Shown: positions 34,733-44,911, counted from the stretch's first letter. The stretch: 64,000 bases of DNA from Staphylococcus simulans (GCF_002994445.1 NZ_MRZJ01000005.1:124001-188000), one strand, 5' to 3'. A program made the numbers and translations. Notes: generated by a model not told the origin, from the sequence alone.

Positions 34733-34905
34733 AACTTCACATCTCTCTGTTTGTCATAAATTTTGAAGTTCCTCTATACAAAAGCGAACGCTAAAGCGTT
34801 TTTACTAACAACTGTTTTTATATTATCAAACAATATATCTAATCCATTTAATATTTTGGTTTAATTCATATTTACATATTATTATTAGTCTTAACAAAAA
34901 CTTCA

Positions 34906-34923
34906 TCATTTATGATAAGCTTC
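34906..34923. other. Chromosomal attB-like site at the rlmH 3' end
   Basis: The minus-strand sequence GAAGCTTATCATAAATGA spans the last codons of rlmH and its stop. It differs by one base from the SCC integration core of S. aureus (GAAGCATATCATAAATGA), as I recall it. No second copy was found by eye in the window, so no SCC element is called. Confidence 0.7.
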
Positions 34924-35385
34924 ACCACGCATAATCTTAAACGATCTATACACCTGTTCTAGCAGAATGACACGCATCATTTGGTGCGGAAATGTCATTT
35001 TGCTGAAGGAGAGGGCATAGTTGCTTCTGTCTAAGACGTCTTGATGTAAGCCGTTAGATCCTCCAATGATGTAAGTAAAGTCGCTTTGACCTTGTATCAT
35101 GCGCTGCTGGATGTTTTTAGCTAATCCTTCAGATGTTAACATGTTGCCTTTGATTTCTAAGGTAATAACTGTGGATTGCGGTTTAATTTTAGCTAGCAGC
35201 CGTTGCCCTTCTTTTTGTTTTACTTGTTCTATCTCTTTGTCGCTCATATTTTCCGGTGCTTTTTCATCAGGTACTTCCACAATCTCAATTTTTGTGTAAG
35301 CTCCTAAGCGTTTTTGATATTCTGCAATGGCTTGTTTCCAGTATTTTTCTTTTAATTTGCCTACGGCAAGTATTGTAATCTTCAT
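34906..35385 (-). CDS. rlmH: 23S rRNA pseudouridine-1915 N3-methyltransferase
   Basis: 159 residues, the standard length (OrfX). It is a SPOUT-class methyltransferase with a trefoil knot: [35 protein letters not shown] and the C-terminal [11 protein letters not shown] at 35385 follows AAGGAG; a GTG one codon earlier is too close to that site. It lies on the minus strand downstream of the DnaA-box cluster and walJ. Its 3' end is the usual SCC insertion site. Confidence 0.96.
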   Translation of the reverse strand: MKITILAVGKLKEKYWKQAIAEYQKRLGAYTKIEIVEVPDEKAPENMSDKEIEQVKQKEGQRLLAKIKPQSTVITLEIKGNMLTSEGLAKNIQQRMIQGQSDFTYIIGGSNGLHQDVLDRSNYALSFSKMTFPHQMMRVILLEQVYRSFKIMRGEAYHK

Positions 35386-35418
35386 CACATTCTCCTTTTT
35401 ATTTTGAACTTATTCTAG

Positions 35419-35683
35419 TTATCCACAGGATATCCACCTATTCACAGGCTACTGTCTTAATTAGTACGTTATGTATATAAATTCATAGCTATTATTGTGG
35501 ATTTTACTCACATTTCTGTACATAACTTGTAGATATGTGGATAACTCTGTTAATAATGTGGGTATTTCTATGTGGATTGTGCACAAATGGGGATAACTCA
35601 ACCTTATTTTGTGCATAACTTGCAGGTAAGTCTTACATAGTTATTCACAGTTACGCGCTTTCTTTACACGAAATTGTGAATAA
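35419..35683. promoter_or_regulatory. DnaA-box cluster in the walJ-rlmH gap
   Basis: Five sequences match TTATNCACA on one strand or the other: 35419-35427 (TTATCCACA, plus), 35536-35544 (minus), 35610-35618 (TTATGCACA, minus), 35641-35649 (TTATTCACA, plus) and 35675-35683 (TTATTCACA, minus). Near-matches with one change are at 35438-35446 and 35588-35596. Chance would give roughly none in 265 bases. There is no gene in this stretch. It may bind DnaA as a secondary cluster, influence origin firing, or regulate rlmH. Function is inferred. Confidence 0.8.
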
Positions 35684-35751
35684 CTACCCTACGTGCACAC
35701 TACCCTAAAAATTATAGCATGTTCTTTTTTACTAAATGAACACTAAATCAT

Positions 35752-35782
35752 AAAAAAAGACCCTAGTTTTTTCACTAGAGTC
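35752..35782 (-). terminator. Terminator after walJ
   Basis: On the minus strand GACTCTAGT pairs with ACTAGGGTC (one G-U pair), a 6-base loop and seven U residues. Confidence 0.88.
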
Positions 35783-35810
35783 CATTTAAAACATATTATT
35801 AATGTTTCAA

Positions 35811-36611
35811 CTATATTGTGTAAATCGGTGTGGGTTCTGCCTTATCCGTATCACATAATAAAACTTCTTTATTTGTATCAATATCATGATGGTTTAAGAC
35901 TTGTCCTACACTCATACGTGCTAAGTCTTTCATATTATTATCTTGTGATAGATGTGATAAGTAAATACGTTTTGTATTGCCTGTAATGACATCACACATT
36001 GCCATAGCCGCATCTTCGTTAGAAACGTGTCCCATATCACCTAAGATACGTTGTTTTGTTTTCCATGGATAACGGCACATACGCAGCATGTCTACATCAT
36101 GGTTGCTTTCGAACATGAAAGCATCACTGCCTCTGATCATGCCTTTCATTCGATCTGAAACATATCCTGTATCCGTAATCATTGTAAATTTCTTATAATC
36201 ATTATGGAAAATGTAGAATTGCGGATCTATCGCATCATGCGAAACATTGAATGATTCAATATCAAACCCAGCTAAAGAATGTGTTTCATAGGGGTTGAAG
36301 ATGAATTTTTGGTCCATTGGAATCTTGCTGTCTTTCTTTTCAATGGCTTGCCATGTCTTTTCATTCGCATAGATAGGCAATTGATATTTACGTGCAAGCA
36401 CGCCTAATCCTTTAATATGATCAACATGTTCATGTGTCACTAAAATACCATTTAAATCTGCTATATTTTTATCGATTTTACTGAAGAGTTCTTCCATTTT
36501 TTTGCCGGTTAATCCAGCATCAACGAGCAGGCTACCTTTATCACTTTCTACATAAGTGGCATTGCCTGTACTGCCACTCGCTAGTACGCTCATACGTATC
36601 AAGCGATTCAC
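35811..36611 (-). CDS. walJ: Metallo-beta-lactamase-fold exonuclease WalJ (YycJ)
   Basis: 266 residues, the same length as S. aureus WalJ. The zinc motif is THEHVDHIKG, and further ligands are in DTGYVSDRMKG, SNHDVDML and LSHLSQDNN. YycJ/WalJ proteins are MBL-fold 5'-3' exonucleases involved in DNA mismatch repair. GTG at 36611 is chosen because it gives the family length and the VNRLIRMSVLASGSTG start; its ribosome binding site is poor. TTG three codons later has a better spaced AAAGGGTG. It is the last gene of the wal group, separated from walI by a 345-base gap. Confidence 0.92.
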   Translation of the reverse strand: MNRLIRMSVLASGSTGNATYVESDKGSLLVDAGLTGKKMEELFSKIDKNIADLNGILVTHEHVDHIKGLGVLARKYQLPIYANEKTWQAIEKKDSKIPMDQKFIFNPYETHSLAGFDIESFNVSHDAIDPQFYIFHNDYKKFTMITDTGYVSDRMKGMIRGSDAFMFESNHDVDMLRMCRYPWKTKQRILGDMGHVSNEDAAMAMCDVITGNTKRIYLSHLSQDNNMKDLARMSVGQVLNHHDIDTNKEVLLCDTDKAEPTPIYTI

Positions 36612-36956
36612 CCTTTCTAAGTTACTCACTATTTCTCTATTATGTTTTTGTCCGAGTACATTTCTATTATTATCTCAAATTATTGAGGCTTTGTTAAAGA
36701 TACGGCTTGGTCATACTGCCGTTTGAGTGGCCGAACAGTGCCGGACCTCATAAATTAAAAATTTCACCTATCTATTGTACACCTAAATGACCTTTCTGCC
36801 CACTGTACTAAGGAAAATAATCTTATTTGTTCTTTAGGATATTCACCTATCCGCTTCTCCGCAAAGAAAGAAGCATCAATAGCTTCAATGAGCCACTGAC
36901 ACTTCTTTCGTTAACTGCTGCTTATGTTTGGTTTCTCTACGTTTTTAACGTTATTA
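36612..36956. other. walI-walJ gap with structured sequence
   Basis: No convincing gene. A G-U-rich hairpin lies at 36866-36909. A GC-rich block at about 36695-36755 contains ACGGC...GCCGT arms and CCG-rich dyads, and could belong to a walJ leader. A minus-strand frame of about 47 codons overlaps the hairpin and is probably random. Confidence 0.5.
36866..36909 (-). terminator. Long G-U-rich hairpin downstream of walI
   Basis: On the minus strand GAAAGAAGTGTCAGTGGCT pairs with AGCTATTGATGCTTCTTTC over 19 base pairs with several G-U pairs and a 6-base loop. The G-U pairs mean it folds well only as the RNA read from walI toward walJ. The following UUUGCGG is a weak tail. Probably the terminator of walRKHI. 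Confidence 0.65.
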
Positions 36957-37745
36957 CTATCTTACGATAATTTTAGGGTTTTTAGACGTTGCTTCGACAT
37001 AATAAGTTTTAGTTTCATTGCTGTCTGCGTGATTCACTTTGATTTCCCAGTTTGCCTGGAAGACTTGAACGTTAGTTTCACGTACGACAGAGTAGTAACC
37101 GAGTCGAATATTAGTCACAGCATCATTACGCTTTAAATAACGATTGAAGTACAACGCTTCAATGGCATTGCGTGCACTGATTACTTTTTCTTCATCATTA
37201 TTTTCACCTTTAGATGCACTGAGTTCATTCATAGCCGTTTGACGATAACTGCTTACCTTGTCCTCATCATCTACTTTGAATTTCACCATAGCTTTATCAT
37301 TATTCATGATCGGCAAGCCTTTAAAGGTTTGTTCAAAGACTTCTTCATCATTATCTGTACTGAATAATTGATAATCTTCACCTTTATAAATGTTCTTTTT
37401 CATGAACATTTTCAGACTTGTGACTTGATCATTACTCACGCTGATGGCTGGGTCGATTGTACCTTCTGCCACTTTCCCATCATCAGTTGCTTTAATATCT
37501 TCTTTAGACTTAGCATAGTTCGTAAAATCTTTTGAGCGCCCAGTCACCAACTGCACTTGCAGCCCTCTGACATCCGGCAGCTCTTTAGGAATACTGATTT
37601 CTTCTTGTCTGAAATCCACTTCATTATTATCATCCGCTTCATTGATATGTGATTTATTGATTTTATTCACATACATAATAGCAAGCATGATGTTGATGAT
37701 GATAAACACGAATATAAAGAGTGTCTTTGCGTATTTCCAGTTCAT
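36957..37745 (-). CDS. walI: WalKR-accessory membrane protein WalI (YycI)
   Basis: 262 residues. One N-terminal membrane segment (about 7-25) anchors an extracellular domain. WalI and WalH bind WalK in the membrane and modulate its activity (a positive role has been reported in S. aureus, inhibition in Bacillus). Its start overlaps the walH stop by 4 bases, indicating tight coupling. It is transcribed with walRKH. Confidence 0.95.
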   Translation of the reverse strand: MNWKYAKTLFIFVFIIINIMLAIMYVNKINKSHINEADDNNEVDFRQEEISIPKELPDVRGLQVQLVTGRSKDFTNYAKSKEDIKATDDGKVAEGTIDPAISVSNDQVTSLKMFMKKNIYKGEDYQLFSTDNDEEVFEQTFKGLPIMNNDKAMVKFKVDDEDKVSSYRQTAMNELSASKGENNDEEKVISARNAIEALYFNRYLKRNDAVTNIRLGYYSVVRETNVQVFQANWEIKVNHADSNETKTYYVEATSKNPKIIVR

Positions 37746-39076
37746 TCTTCAAGACCTCCATTCGAGTAAGCATGCCATTCACCATCGTATTGGATATACC
37801 ATTGCGGTTCATATTCACTGTTGCGCTGTACCTCAATATCGTCTTTCTCTTTATCTTTCATCGTATAACCAATCGTCATGTTAGTTACTTTCTTAAAGTC
37901 GATATTCGGGTTATTCGCAAGATTGGAACGTACCGTTTCAGCACCTGGCAAGTCTTTCTTATCTTCATCGCTGTCGATAGTGATATTCGTTTTAAGCAAG
38001 GCACGTGCATAACTGAAAATGCCTTTCTCTCCCCAAGCGACTTGAATCGTACTTAAATTATTTTTATTAAAGACAGGCACACCGTTTAAGAAACTTTGAT
38101 ACGTGAGTTCACCAGAGGTTTCATCTGTATCAAATAATCGGAAATCATCTGTGAATCCGCCATGTGCATTAATATAATCAAATGTACTTGGTATAGTTTC
38201 CAACATATTTTTAGATTTCGATTCATCTTCAGACAGGTTCGTGTAACGATACGATTCATTTTTAGAATCATAGCTCGCAACACCTGTATTGTTATTATAA
38301 GTCGTGCTGCCGCTCTTAGTACTGCGTACCACGACAGAATCATTAAAGAGAATAGAGTTCATCGCTTCTACACTGATATGGTTAAAGATAGTACGATATG
38401 TCTTTAAGTGTTTAGGCTTCTCTGGTGCGAAAATATGCGTAGAGGCATCTATCGTATTTTTATTCGTAATAATATCTGCGAAAGGTGATAAATCCGGTTG
38501 AATCTTAGCTTCTAAATCTTTCACATTCTTGCTTGAAATTGATGTATTCATACGCATTACATGATGATGATCACTGCCGATTGCATAAATCACTGCAGTA
38601 TTCTTTTGATCAGCATCGATAATCAAACGGTTGAAATTGAATTTATTCGAGACCTTCGCATCCATATTCAAGACTTGTCCTAAATACATAGATAAAGGCA
38701 TATCATAAGAGAAATCAAGAACTAAGAAGCGATCGCTCAACTCTGGAATAAACAAGTTATGCGCATGATATACCTCATTAGCATTCTTAATTTCTTGGTT
38801 CTTTAATACTTTGACAATTTTCCGATTCATATGGCGTGTTTCTAATGCACCTTCAGATTGATCACTATCAGAGATAACCACTTGATAAGGTGTTATCACA
38901 CTCTCCATAGATTCAGAGTTCGCCTTGCCGATAGTATTTTGTGTATCTTTCTTATTATCCTGACTTTCAAGATTCGCCAAGTCTGGTGAGAAATTCCACA
39001 TCAAATACGTTAAGACAATACTCATCAGCACCAAAAGTGTAAGTATGACTGATTTTGCGGCTTCTTTATGCCTCAT
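37742..39076 (-). CDS. walH: WalKR-accessory membrane protein WalH (YycH)
   Basis: 444 residues. An N-terminal membrane segment (about 8-28, [19 protein letters not shown]) is followed by the NFSPDLAN block and a large extracellular part. ATG at 39076 overlaps the last walK codons (ATGAGGCATAA) and starts the conserved [11 protein letters not shown] longer reading from 39088 is not preferred. It partners with WalI to control WalK. Confidence 0.94.
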   Translation of the reverse strand: MRHKEAAKSVILTLLVLMSIVLTYLMWNFSPDLANLESQDNKKDTQNTIGKANSESMESVITPYQVVISDSDQSEGALETRHMNRKIVKVLKNQEIKNANEVYHAHNLFIPELSDRFLVLDFSYDMPLSMYLGQVLNMDAKVSNKFNFNRLIIDADQKNTAVIYAIGSDHHHVMRMNTSISSKNVKDLEAKIQPDLSPFADIITNKNTIDASTHIFAPEKPKHLKTYRTIFNHISVEAMNSILFNDSVVVRSTKSGSTTYNNNTGVASYDSKNESYRYTNLSEDESKSKNMLETIPSTFDYINAHGGFTDDFRLFDTDETSGELTYQSFLNGVPVFNKNNLSTIQVAWGEKGIFSYARALLKTNITIDSDEDKKDLPGAETVRSNLANNPNIDFKKVTNMTIGYTMKDKEKDDIEVQRNSEYEPQWYIQYDGEWHAYSNGGLEE

Positions 39077-40895
39077 CCCAATCACCATCTTCTATAACTT
39101 CACACGGTAACGTGATGAAGATTGATGTTCCTTGACCCTCGACGCTGTTTGCCCAAATACGGCCGTTATGTGCTTCCACAATCTCTTTTGAAATCGCCAG
39201 CCCTAAACCAGTACCGCCCATCTTGCGTGTACGTGCTTTATCTACACGGAAGAAGCGATCAAAGATTTTATCTACTTTATTAATCGGAATACCGATACCA
39301 TTATCTTTAATACGAATTGTCATACGGTTATATAATGGGTTCGGTTTCACGTGAAACTCAACTCGTTTATTGCCGCGCGAATATTTCATCGCATTGGTAA
39401 TCACATTATCAAATACTTGTGTCATCTTATCCGGGTCAATTTCTGTAAAGATGGTTTCTTCAGGAATATCTCGTACAAATGTCACATCTTTCGCCGCCAT
39501 TTCATGACGGTTGATAATTTTATTAATAAACATGTTGAAGTCAACAATCTCTTTGGTAATTTGTTCTGAATCATTGTCCATACGCGATAAGTTAAGCAAG
39601 TCATTTACCAAACGAATCATACGTACTGTTTCTTCTCTTGTGACAGATAAGAATTGCGGCGCAATCTCAGGATCTTGCCAAGCACCTTCTTCTAAGGCTT
39701 CAAGATAGCTGTTCATAGAAGTCAGCGGTGTACGCAGTTCGTGTGAAACGTTCGCAACGAATTCGCGGCGTTCTTGTTCAACTTGCTGCTGCTCAGTTAC
39801 ATCATGCAGCACAGCAATATAACCTGACACGAAACCTGTATCTTGAACGATTGTACTGAAACTTACACGCGCAATAATACCTTCAGCTTCATTAATATCT
39901 AATAAGAAACTATTATTGTTTTCTTGCATTTCATCAAGTGCGAACTCATCTTCTAGGTTAAGCACACTTAACATGTTATAACCCATTACATCTTCTTTAG
40001 CCATGCCCAGCATTTTCAAGGCCATATCATTCACAATACGTACACGGCCGCGTCTGTCCGTCGCAATAACCCCATCACTCATGTGCGTGATAACAGAGTC
40101 TAAACGACGTTTCTCGCTTTCTGTATTCGCTTGTGCTTCTTGTACCCGCTTCGACAAGTTATTGAAGGCCAATGCAAGTTCGCCGATTTCATCGTTCCCA
40201 TAAATCTTCACGCGCTGTGTATAATTCCCTTTTGACATCTCTACAGTTTGGTTACGCATATCCGTAATCGGTTTTGTAATCGTACGGGCAATAAAGAACC
40301 CAAGCAAACCAGTGATGAAGAGGGAAATTGCAGTACCTACGATAAAGATTTGGTTAAAGTTGTTCAGCTGATCATAGACATTATCGATATCAGCTTCGAT
40401 ATAAATATCGCCGATAACCCCTTTAGACGACTTTACAGGCAAGTTGTAAATCCATACACGCTGTTTACCCTTGCCGTAGTCTTTTAGTATAGTGTGGTCA
40501 TTGGCTTGTCCTAATGAAAGCGCCTTTTGAACAGAAGTATCATTTGCCTTTTGATTCACAATACTATTAGAAGATTGTTTCGTCGTTGCGACAATGATTT
40601 GATTCTTATCAATATAGTTGATCTGTTCGATTTCTTGGCGGTTCGCATATTCATTAAGCAGATTTTGAATCTCTTTTTGCGCGTTGACTGAACGGTCTTC
40701 TTCATTTACCTTTTCCACGTTGATCTCGATTTGTTTTGCATACTGCGCAATATTGTTTTTAAATGTCTGCGTTAATTCTCGTTCTAAGTTATTAGTGAAA
40801 TATAAACCAATAATCTGCATACCGATGATAATTAATAAGACATAAACAATCACGAGTTTCGTGTGAAGGGATTGAAATTGTTTAAGCCATTTCAT
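39066..40895 (-). CDS. walK: Sensor histidine kinase WalK (YycG, VicK)
   Basis: 609 residues. Two membrane segments (about 15-35 and 183-203) flank an extracellular PAS-like domain. Then follow HAMP (about 204-256), a cytoplasmic PAS (about 260-370), HisKA with the phosphorylated His in [13 protein letters not shown] (about 385), and the ATPase domain with [15 protein letters not shown] and [15 protein letters not shown]. It controls WalR and thereby wall hydrolase genes. It starts 11 bases after the walR stop. Confidence 0.97.
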   Translation of the reverse strand: MKWLKQFQSLHTKLVIVYVLLIIIGMQIIGLYFTNNLERELTQTFKNNIAQYAKQIEINVEKVNEEDRSVNAQKEIQNLLNEYANRQEIEQINYIDKNQIIVATTKQSSNSIVNQKANDTSVQKALSLGQANDHTILKDYGKGKQRVWIYNLPVKSSKGVIGDIYIEADIDNVYDQLNNFNQIFIVGTAISLFITGLLGFFIARTITKPITDMRNQTVEMSKGNYTQRVKIYGNDEIGELALAFNNLSKRVQEAQANTESEKRRLDSVITHMSDGVIATDRRGRVRIVNDMALKMLGMAKEDVMGYNMLSVLNLEDEFALDEMQENNNSFLLDINEAEGIIARVSFSTIVQDTGFVSGYIAVLHDVTEQQQVEQERREFVANVSHELRTPLTSMNSYLEALEEGAWQDPEIAPQFLSVTREETVRMIRLVNDLLNLSRMDNDSEQITKEIVDFNMFINKIINRHEMAAKDVTFVRDIPEETIFTEIDPDKMTQVFDNVITNAMKYSRGNKRVEFHVKPNPLYNRMTIRIKDNGIGIPINKVDKIFDRFFRVDKARTRKMGGTGLGLAISKEIVEAHNGRIWANSVEGQGTSIFITLPCEVIEDGDWDEA

Positions 40896-40906
40896 ACAAC
40901 GCCGCC

Positions 40907-41608
40907 TCAGTCATGCTGCTGCAGGAAGTATCCAACACCGCGGCGTGTCACAATATATTCTGGGTGTGACGGATCATCCTCGATTTTTTCTCTTAAACGA
41001 CGGATTGTCACATCGACAGTACGCACATCGCCGAAGTAATCATAGCCCCATACAGTTTGAAGTAAATGTTCACGTGTCATTACTTGTCCCATATGGTTAG
41101 CCAGATAATGGAAAAGTTCGAATTCACGATGTGTTAATTCAATATCTTTTCCGCGTTTCTTAATAGAATATGCATCCGGATAAATCACAATATCTTTGAT
41201 TGTAATTTCATTCGGCGCATTATTTGCTTCTTGTGCCGGTTGTGTATAACGACGGCGCAAGTTCGCTTTCACACGTGCAATCAATTCACGTGTACTGAAT
41301 GGTTTCGTGACATAGTCGTCTGCGCCAAGTTCTAAACCAAGCACTTTATCAATTTCAGAGTCTTTCGCCGTTAACATAATAATCGGCATTTCATATTTTT
41401 TACGCACTTCTCGGCAGACTTCCATACCATCTCTGCCAGGAAGCATAATATCTAGAAGTACGATATCTGGTTCTTCATCATAAATTAAGTCGATTGCATC
41501 ATTACCATCATACGCACAAAAGACTTCATAACCTTCTTTTTTCAAATTAAATTCTAGAATATCAGCAATAGGTTTTTCATCGTCTACTACAACTACTTTT
41601 CTCGCCAT
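40907..41608 (-). CDS. walR: Response regulator WalR (YycF, VicR)
   Basis: 233 residues. The receiver domain (about 1-120) has DDE (acidic pocket), the phosphorylated Asp in [13 protein letters not shown], Thr in MLTAKDS and Lys in VTKPFS. The OmpR-type winged helix (about 135-230) contains [13 protein letters not shown] and [17 protein letters not shown]. It directs expression of autolysins and other envelope genes. ATG at 41608 gives the exact family length; the frame is open 5 codons further. It leads walRKHI. Confidence 0.97.
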   Translation of the reverse strand: MARKVVVVDDEKPIADILEFNLKKEGYEVFCAYDGNDAIDLIYDEEPDIVLLDIMLPGRDGMEVCREVRKKYEMPIIMLTAKDSEIDKVLGLELGADDYVTKPFSTRELIARVKANLRRRYTQPAQEANNAPNEITIKDIVIYPDAYSIKKRGKDIELTHREFELFHYLANHMGQVMTREHLLQTVWGYDYFGDVRTVDVTIRRLREKIEDDPSHPEYIVTRRGVGYFLQQHD

Positions 41609-41966
41609 AATCCTAAACCTCATTTCTAATCATAATCGTACATGAATAATTTTATTTAGACATAAGTATCTACTATATAATTTACCATTTCTTACACGCC
41701 AATTCTATTTTTTATATCAAATTTATAGCGTAATCCACGACCTGATTTTCATATAAAACAATATTTTAAGAAGTCATTTATAATTTGAAGCGTTTCAAAA
41801 ATGGGGGAATGTCTAAAAAAAGAGAGGATTCATGTGTGTTCATGCTATTGTAGCACTTCTTTACATTTTATACTAAAATCGTGTTTTGAACACTTTGTAT
41901 CAGAAGTGTAAATAAAATAAAAGTTTCGCAGTCTGTATTTACATTGCCTTTACCTAAAAAAGGTAA
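41609..41966. promoter_or_regulatory. Upstream region of the wal operon
   Basis: A gene-free gap of about 360 bases, AT-rich. It holds perfect dyads GTGTT-TTG-AACAC at 41881-41893 and, overlapping it, ACACTT-(8)-AAGTGT at 41889-41908, both placed upstream of likely promoter sequence. The wal promoter must lie here. No single -35/-10 pair stands out clearly. Confidence 0.45.
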
Positions 41967-41998
41967 AATAAAAATGCCCACCCTATTGGGTGAGCATT
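41967..41998 (-). terminator. Terminator of the tRNA transcript
   Basis: On the minus strand AATGCTCACCC pairs with GGGTGGGCATT and is followed by TTTATTTT. Confidence 0.85.
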
Positions 41999-42001
41999 AT
42001 A

Positions 42002-42074
42002 CGGTCTCGACGGGAATCGAACCCGCGATCTCCTGCGTGACAGGCAGGCGTGTTAACCGCTACACTACGAGACC
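42002..42074 (-). tRNA. tRNA-Asp (anticodon GTC)
   Basis: A 73-base cloverleaf. The acceptor GGTCTCG pairs with CGAGACC. The anticodon arm CCTGC-CTGTCAC-GCAGG carries GTC. The T arm GCGGG-TTCGATT-CCCGT is present. The 3' CCA is not encoded. The gene lies just downstream of tRNA-Glu, and a terminator follows. Confidence 0.95.
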
Positions 42075-42079
42075 TTAAA

Positions 42080-42154
42080 TGGTGACTCCTACGGGACTCG
42101 AACCCGTGTTACCGCCGTGAAAGGGCGGTGTCTTAACCGCTTGACCAAGGAGCC
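42080..42154 (-). tRNA. tRNA-Glu (anticodon TTC)
   Basis: A 75-base cloverleaf including an encoded CCA. The acceptor GGCTCCT pairs with AGGAGTC. The anticodon arm CCGCC-CTTTCAC-GGCGG carries TTC. The T arm is ACGGG-TTCGAGT-CCCGT. It is transcribed with tRNA-Asp, 5 bases apart. Confidence 0.95.
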
Positions 42155-42261
42155 GTTTTTTAAGCACAAGATAGATTATAGCACAGCTATTTTAAAAAAG
42201 ACAAGCTTTTTTTAAAGATTTTTTGTATAATTTTTACATAACCCATTTTAGGAGGTAAATT

Positions 42262-43155
42262 ATGAATCAATCTACTACTTCTGGGGGTCATGCTAAGAAA
42301 GAAAAAAGATTGTCTCTCACACAAATCATCATTCGTATTCTTTTCTTAACTATCGGTTCAATGCTTACAGCCGTAGGACTTGAGCTCTTCTTAGTTCCAA
42401 ATAAATTGTTAGATGGCGGGATTGTCGGTATCTCGATTATCTTATCCCATTTAACAGGATGGTCTCTTGGTATATTTATTTTCTTACTTAACTTGCCATT
42501 CTTCTTTTTAGGCTACAAGCAAATCGGTAAAACTTTTGCAGTGTCCACACTTTATGCAATTACAGTCTTATCTGTAGGAACAATGTTATTAAGCGGTATT
42601 CCTGCAGTTGTAAAAGAACCGCTGCTTATTACTATCTTCGGGGGTGCCATTGTAGGTATCGGTGTCGGATTAGTAATACGTGCCGGGGGAAGTATGGATG
42701 GTACAGAAATCATGTCTATTCTTGTACATAACCGTCTGCCGTTTTCAGTCGGTGAAATCGTTATGATTTTCAACTTCTTTATTTTCGCAGTCGCAGGTTT
42801 TGTCTTTACATGGGAAAGTGCAATGTACAGTGTTGTTGCTTATTTCATTGCCTTTAAAATGATTGACTTGATCTTAGTCGGTTTAGATGAATCGAAAGCT
42901 GTATGGATTATCAGTGATGACTATAAAGAAATCGGAGAAGCCATTAACGACCGTTTAGGGCGTGGTGTAACGTATTTGCATGCAGAAGGTGCTTATACCG
43001 GCGATCCGCGCAAAGTCGTCTTCACGGTCATTACACGTGTCGAAGAAGCCAAACTCAAAGAGGTTGTGCTTCAAATCGATCCTAAAGCCTTCTTATCCTT
43101 CGGTAATGTTTCCGAAGTACGCGGCGGTCATCACCGTAAGAAGAAAATCCATTAA
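42262..43155 (+). CDS. YitT-family membrane protein with DUF2179 domain
   Basis: 297 residues. About five to six membrane segments in the first two thirds include GLELFLVPNKLLDGGIVG and IRAGGSMDGTEIMSIL, typical of the YitT family. A C-terminal soluble DUF2179 domain (about 205-285) has GRGVTYLHAEGAYTG and KAFLSFGNVSEVRGG. The function is unknown. ATG at 42262 follows TTAGGAGG. A strong terminator shared with purA follows. Confidence 0.88.
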   Translation: MNQSTTSGGHAKKEKRLSLTQIIIRILFLTIGSMLTAVGLELFLVPNKLLDGGIVGISIILSHLTGWSLGIFIFLLNLPFFFLGYKQIGKTFAVSTLYAITVLSVGTMLLSGIPAVVKEPLLITIFGGAIVGIGVGLVIRAGGSMDGTEIMSILVHNRLPFSVGEIVMIFNFFIFAVAGFVFTWESAMYSVVAYFIAFKMIDLILVGLDESKAVWIISDDYKEIGEAINDRLGRGVTYLHAEGAYTGDPRKVVFTVITRVEEAKLKEVVLQIDPKAFLSFGNVSEVRGGHHRKKKIH

Positions 43156-43175
43156 AATATATATGATTTCAAATC

Positions 43176-43222
43176 AAAAAAGATGCGATGCAGGAAGAAA
43201 ATTCCTGTCTCGCATCTTTTTT
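43176..43222. terminator. Bidirectional terminator between YitT-like gene and purA
   Basis: A perfect 13-bp stem, AAAAAAGATGCGA with its complement, with a second possible inner pairing (CAGGAA...TTCCTG). U-runs form on both strands. Confidence 0.9.
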
Positions 43223-43256
43223 AGTTCATACATTTATCATGTTTTGTTTTATCGTC

Positions 43257-44540
43257 TTACCATAAAGGTTTCAACATGTTTGTTTGTGTACGGTCTGGAC
43301 CTACAGAGAAGATTGAAATACCGACACCGCATAGTTCAGAAATACGTTCTAAGTAACGGCGTGCATTATCAGGAAGTTCTTCTAATGATTGAACACCTGT
43401 AATGTCTTCAGTCCAACCTGGTAATTCTTCATAGATTGGTTTGCAACGGTTTAATGCGTTCAAGTTTGCTGGGTATTCTGTGATTTCTTCGCCATCCAAC
43501 TCATAAGCAACACAGATTTTAACTGTATCTAAACCAGTTAAAACGTCGATAGAGTTGATAGATAAATCTGTAATACCGCTCACACGACGAGAGTGGCGCA
43601 ATACTACTGAGTCGAACCAGCCTACACGACGCGGACGTCCTGTAGTTGTACCGTATTCACGGCCGACTTCACGGATATGATGACCATCTTCATCGAATAA
43701 TTCAGTTGGGAATGGACCATCGCCGACACGTGATGTATAAGCTTTGCATACACCGATAACTTTAGATACGAATGTAGGTCCGATACCGCCGCCGACTGTT
43801 ACATTACCAGCAATCGGGTTGCTTGATGTAACGAATGGATATGTACCATGATCGATATCCAGCATTACACCTTGTGCTCCTTCAAATAGAACACGTTCGT
43901 TTGCGACAATAGCATCGTCTAATAATTTAGGTGTGTCTGTCACATATTCTTTTAATCTTTGACCAGCCGCATAGTACTCTTCAAAGATGTCTTCGAAAGC
44001 AGGTACTTCTTCATTGAACATACCTTTGAAGTAAGCAGCTTTGTATTCAAGATTCGCTTTTAATAATCTTTCAAATGTTTCTTTGTCTAATAAATCCGCC
44101 ATACGGATTCCGATTCTTTGTGCTTTATCAACGTATGCTGGGCCGATACCTTTCTTAGTCGTACCGATTTTATTATCACCACGAAGACGTTCTTCATACT
44201 CATCTTGTAATAAGTGGTAAGGCAAAATGACCTGTGCACGATTTGAAATACGCAAATTATTTGTTGGAATACCGCGTTCGTTTAATGCGTCCAACTCTTT
44301 TAATAATGCAACGGGATCTACTACAACACCGTTACCGATAACAGAAAGTTTATCTTGATAGAAAATTCCTGACGGTACTAAGTGCAATTTATAAGTTTCC
44401 CCGCCGAATTTGATAGTATGTCCTGCGTTATTTCCGCCTGAAAAGCGTGTGATAACGTCCGCTTGTTCCGCTAAAAAGTCTGTGATTTTACCTTTACCTT
44501 CGTCTCCCCATTGTGTCCCAACAACTACGATTGATGACAT
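43257..44540 (-). CDS. purA: Adenylosuccinate synthetase
   Basis: 427 residues. It converts IMP, aspartate and GTP to adenylosuccinate in AMP synthesis. Motifs: [10 protein letters not shown] near residue 12, NNAGHTI, the [19 protein letters not shown] loop, and [10 protein letters not shown] near the C-terminal third. ATG at 44540 with GGAGGTG upstream. It has its own promoter and lies between dnaB and the tRNA genes. Confidence 0.97.
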   Translation of the reverse strand: MSSIVVVGTQWGDEGKGKITDFLAEQADVITRFSGGNNAGHTIKFGGETYKLHLVPSGIFYQDKLSVIGNGVVVDPVALLKELDALNERGIPTNNLRISNRAQVILPYHLLQDEYEERLRGDNKIGTTKKGIGPAYVDKAQRIGIRMADLLDKETFERLLKANLEYKAAYFKGMFNEEVPAFEDIFEEYYAAGQRLKEYVTDTPKLLDDAIVANERVLFEGAQGVMLDIDHGTYPFVTSSNPIAGNVTVGGGIGPTFVSKVIGVCKAYTSRVGDGPFPTELFDEDGHHIREVGREYGTTTGRPRRVGWFDSVVLRHSRRVSGITDLSINSIDVLTGLDTVKICVAYELDGEEITEYPANLNALNRCKPIYEELPGWTEDITGVQSLEELPDNARRYLERISELCGVGISIFSVGPDRTQTNMLKPLW

Positions 44541-44851
44541 AAGAGCACCTCCAAGTTATTCTCAATTAACCATTCAATATTCTATCAATTGTAAGCGCGT
44601 AATGCAAATAGAAAACGAACATTAAATATTACAGTTTTTTGGCAATCACATAAAAAGCATTTTTCATCTAAAATACCTTTAATGCTTGTAACACCAATAT
44701 TTCAACGAAGTTTTACTCTTTATTATTACACATACTTATTGACAAAACATACCTTTTAAAACGACTTAAAACCGTACATTAAACAAAAACATCATTTTAT
44801 TGTACGTGAAAATATTTTTTCGCACAAACTTCAATATACCAATTACCCATT
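44541..44851. promoter_or_regulatory. purA upstream region with promoter and PurBox-like sequences
   Basis: TTGCAT (44602-44607) and TAGAAT (44579-44584) on the minus strand are spaced 17 bases apart, a strong promoter for purA. ACGAACATT at 44615-44623 and ACCGTACATT at 44771-44780 resemble parts of PurR boxes, with two and one mismatches over 13 bases. The rest is AT-rich with no gene. Confidence 0.6.
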
Positions 44852-44883
44852 AAAAAAAAGACCAAAACACAAGTTTGGTCTTT
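44852..44883 (-). terminator. Terminator after dnaB
   Basis: On the minus strand AAGACCAAA pairs with TTTGGTCTT and is followed by at least seven U residues. Confidence 0.9.
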
Positions 44884-44911
44884 CCTTTAATTACGGTGAT
44901 GTAAAAACAAT

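Noticed and set aside
34787-34800. A small hairpin AACGC-TAAA-GCGTT upstream of the Lpl-like gene as the rlmH terminator
   Set aside because: The stem is only 5 bp and the U-run lies on the wrong side for rlmH.
28800-34905. An integrated SCC element left of rlmH
   Set aside because: No second attachment core and no ccr recombinase genes are seen in the window.
36780-36915. A 47-codon minus-strand frame in the walI-walJ gap
   Set aside because: It lacks a start codon and coincides with a stable RNA hairpin, which explains its sequence better.
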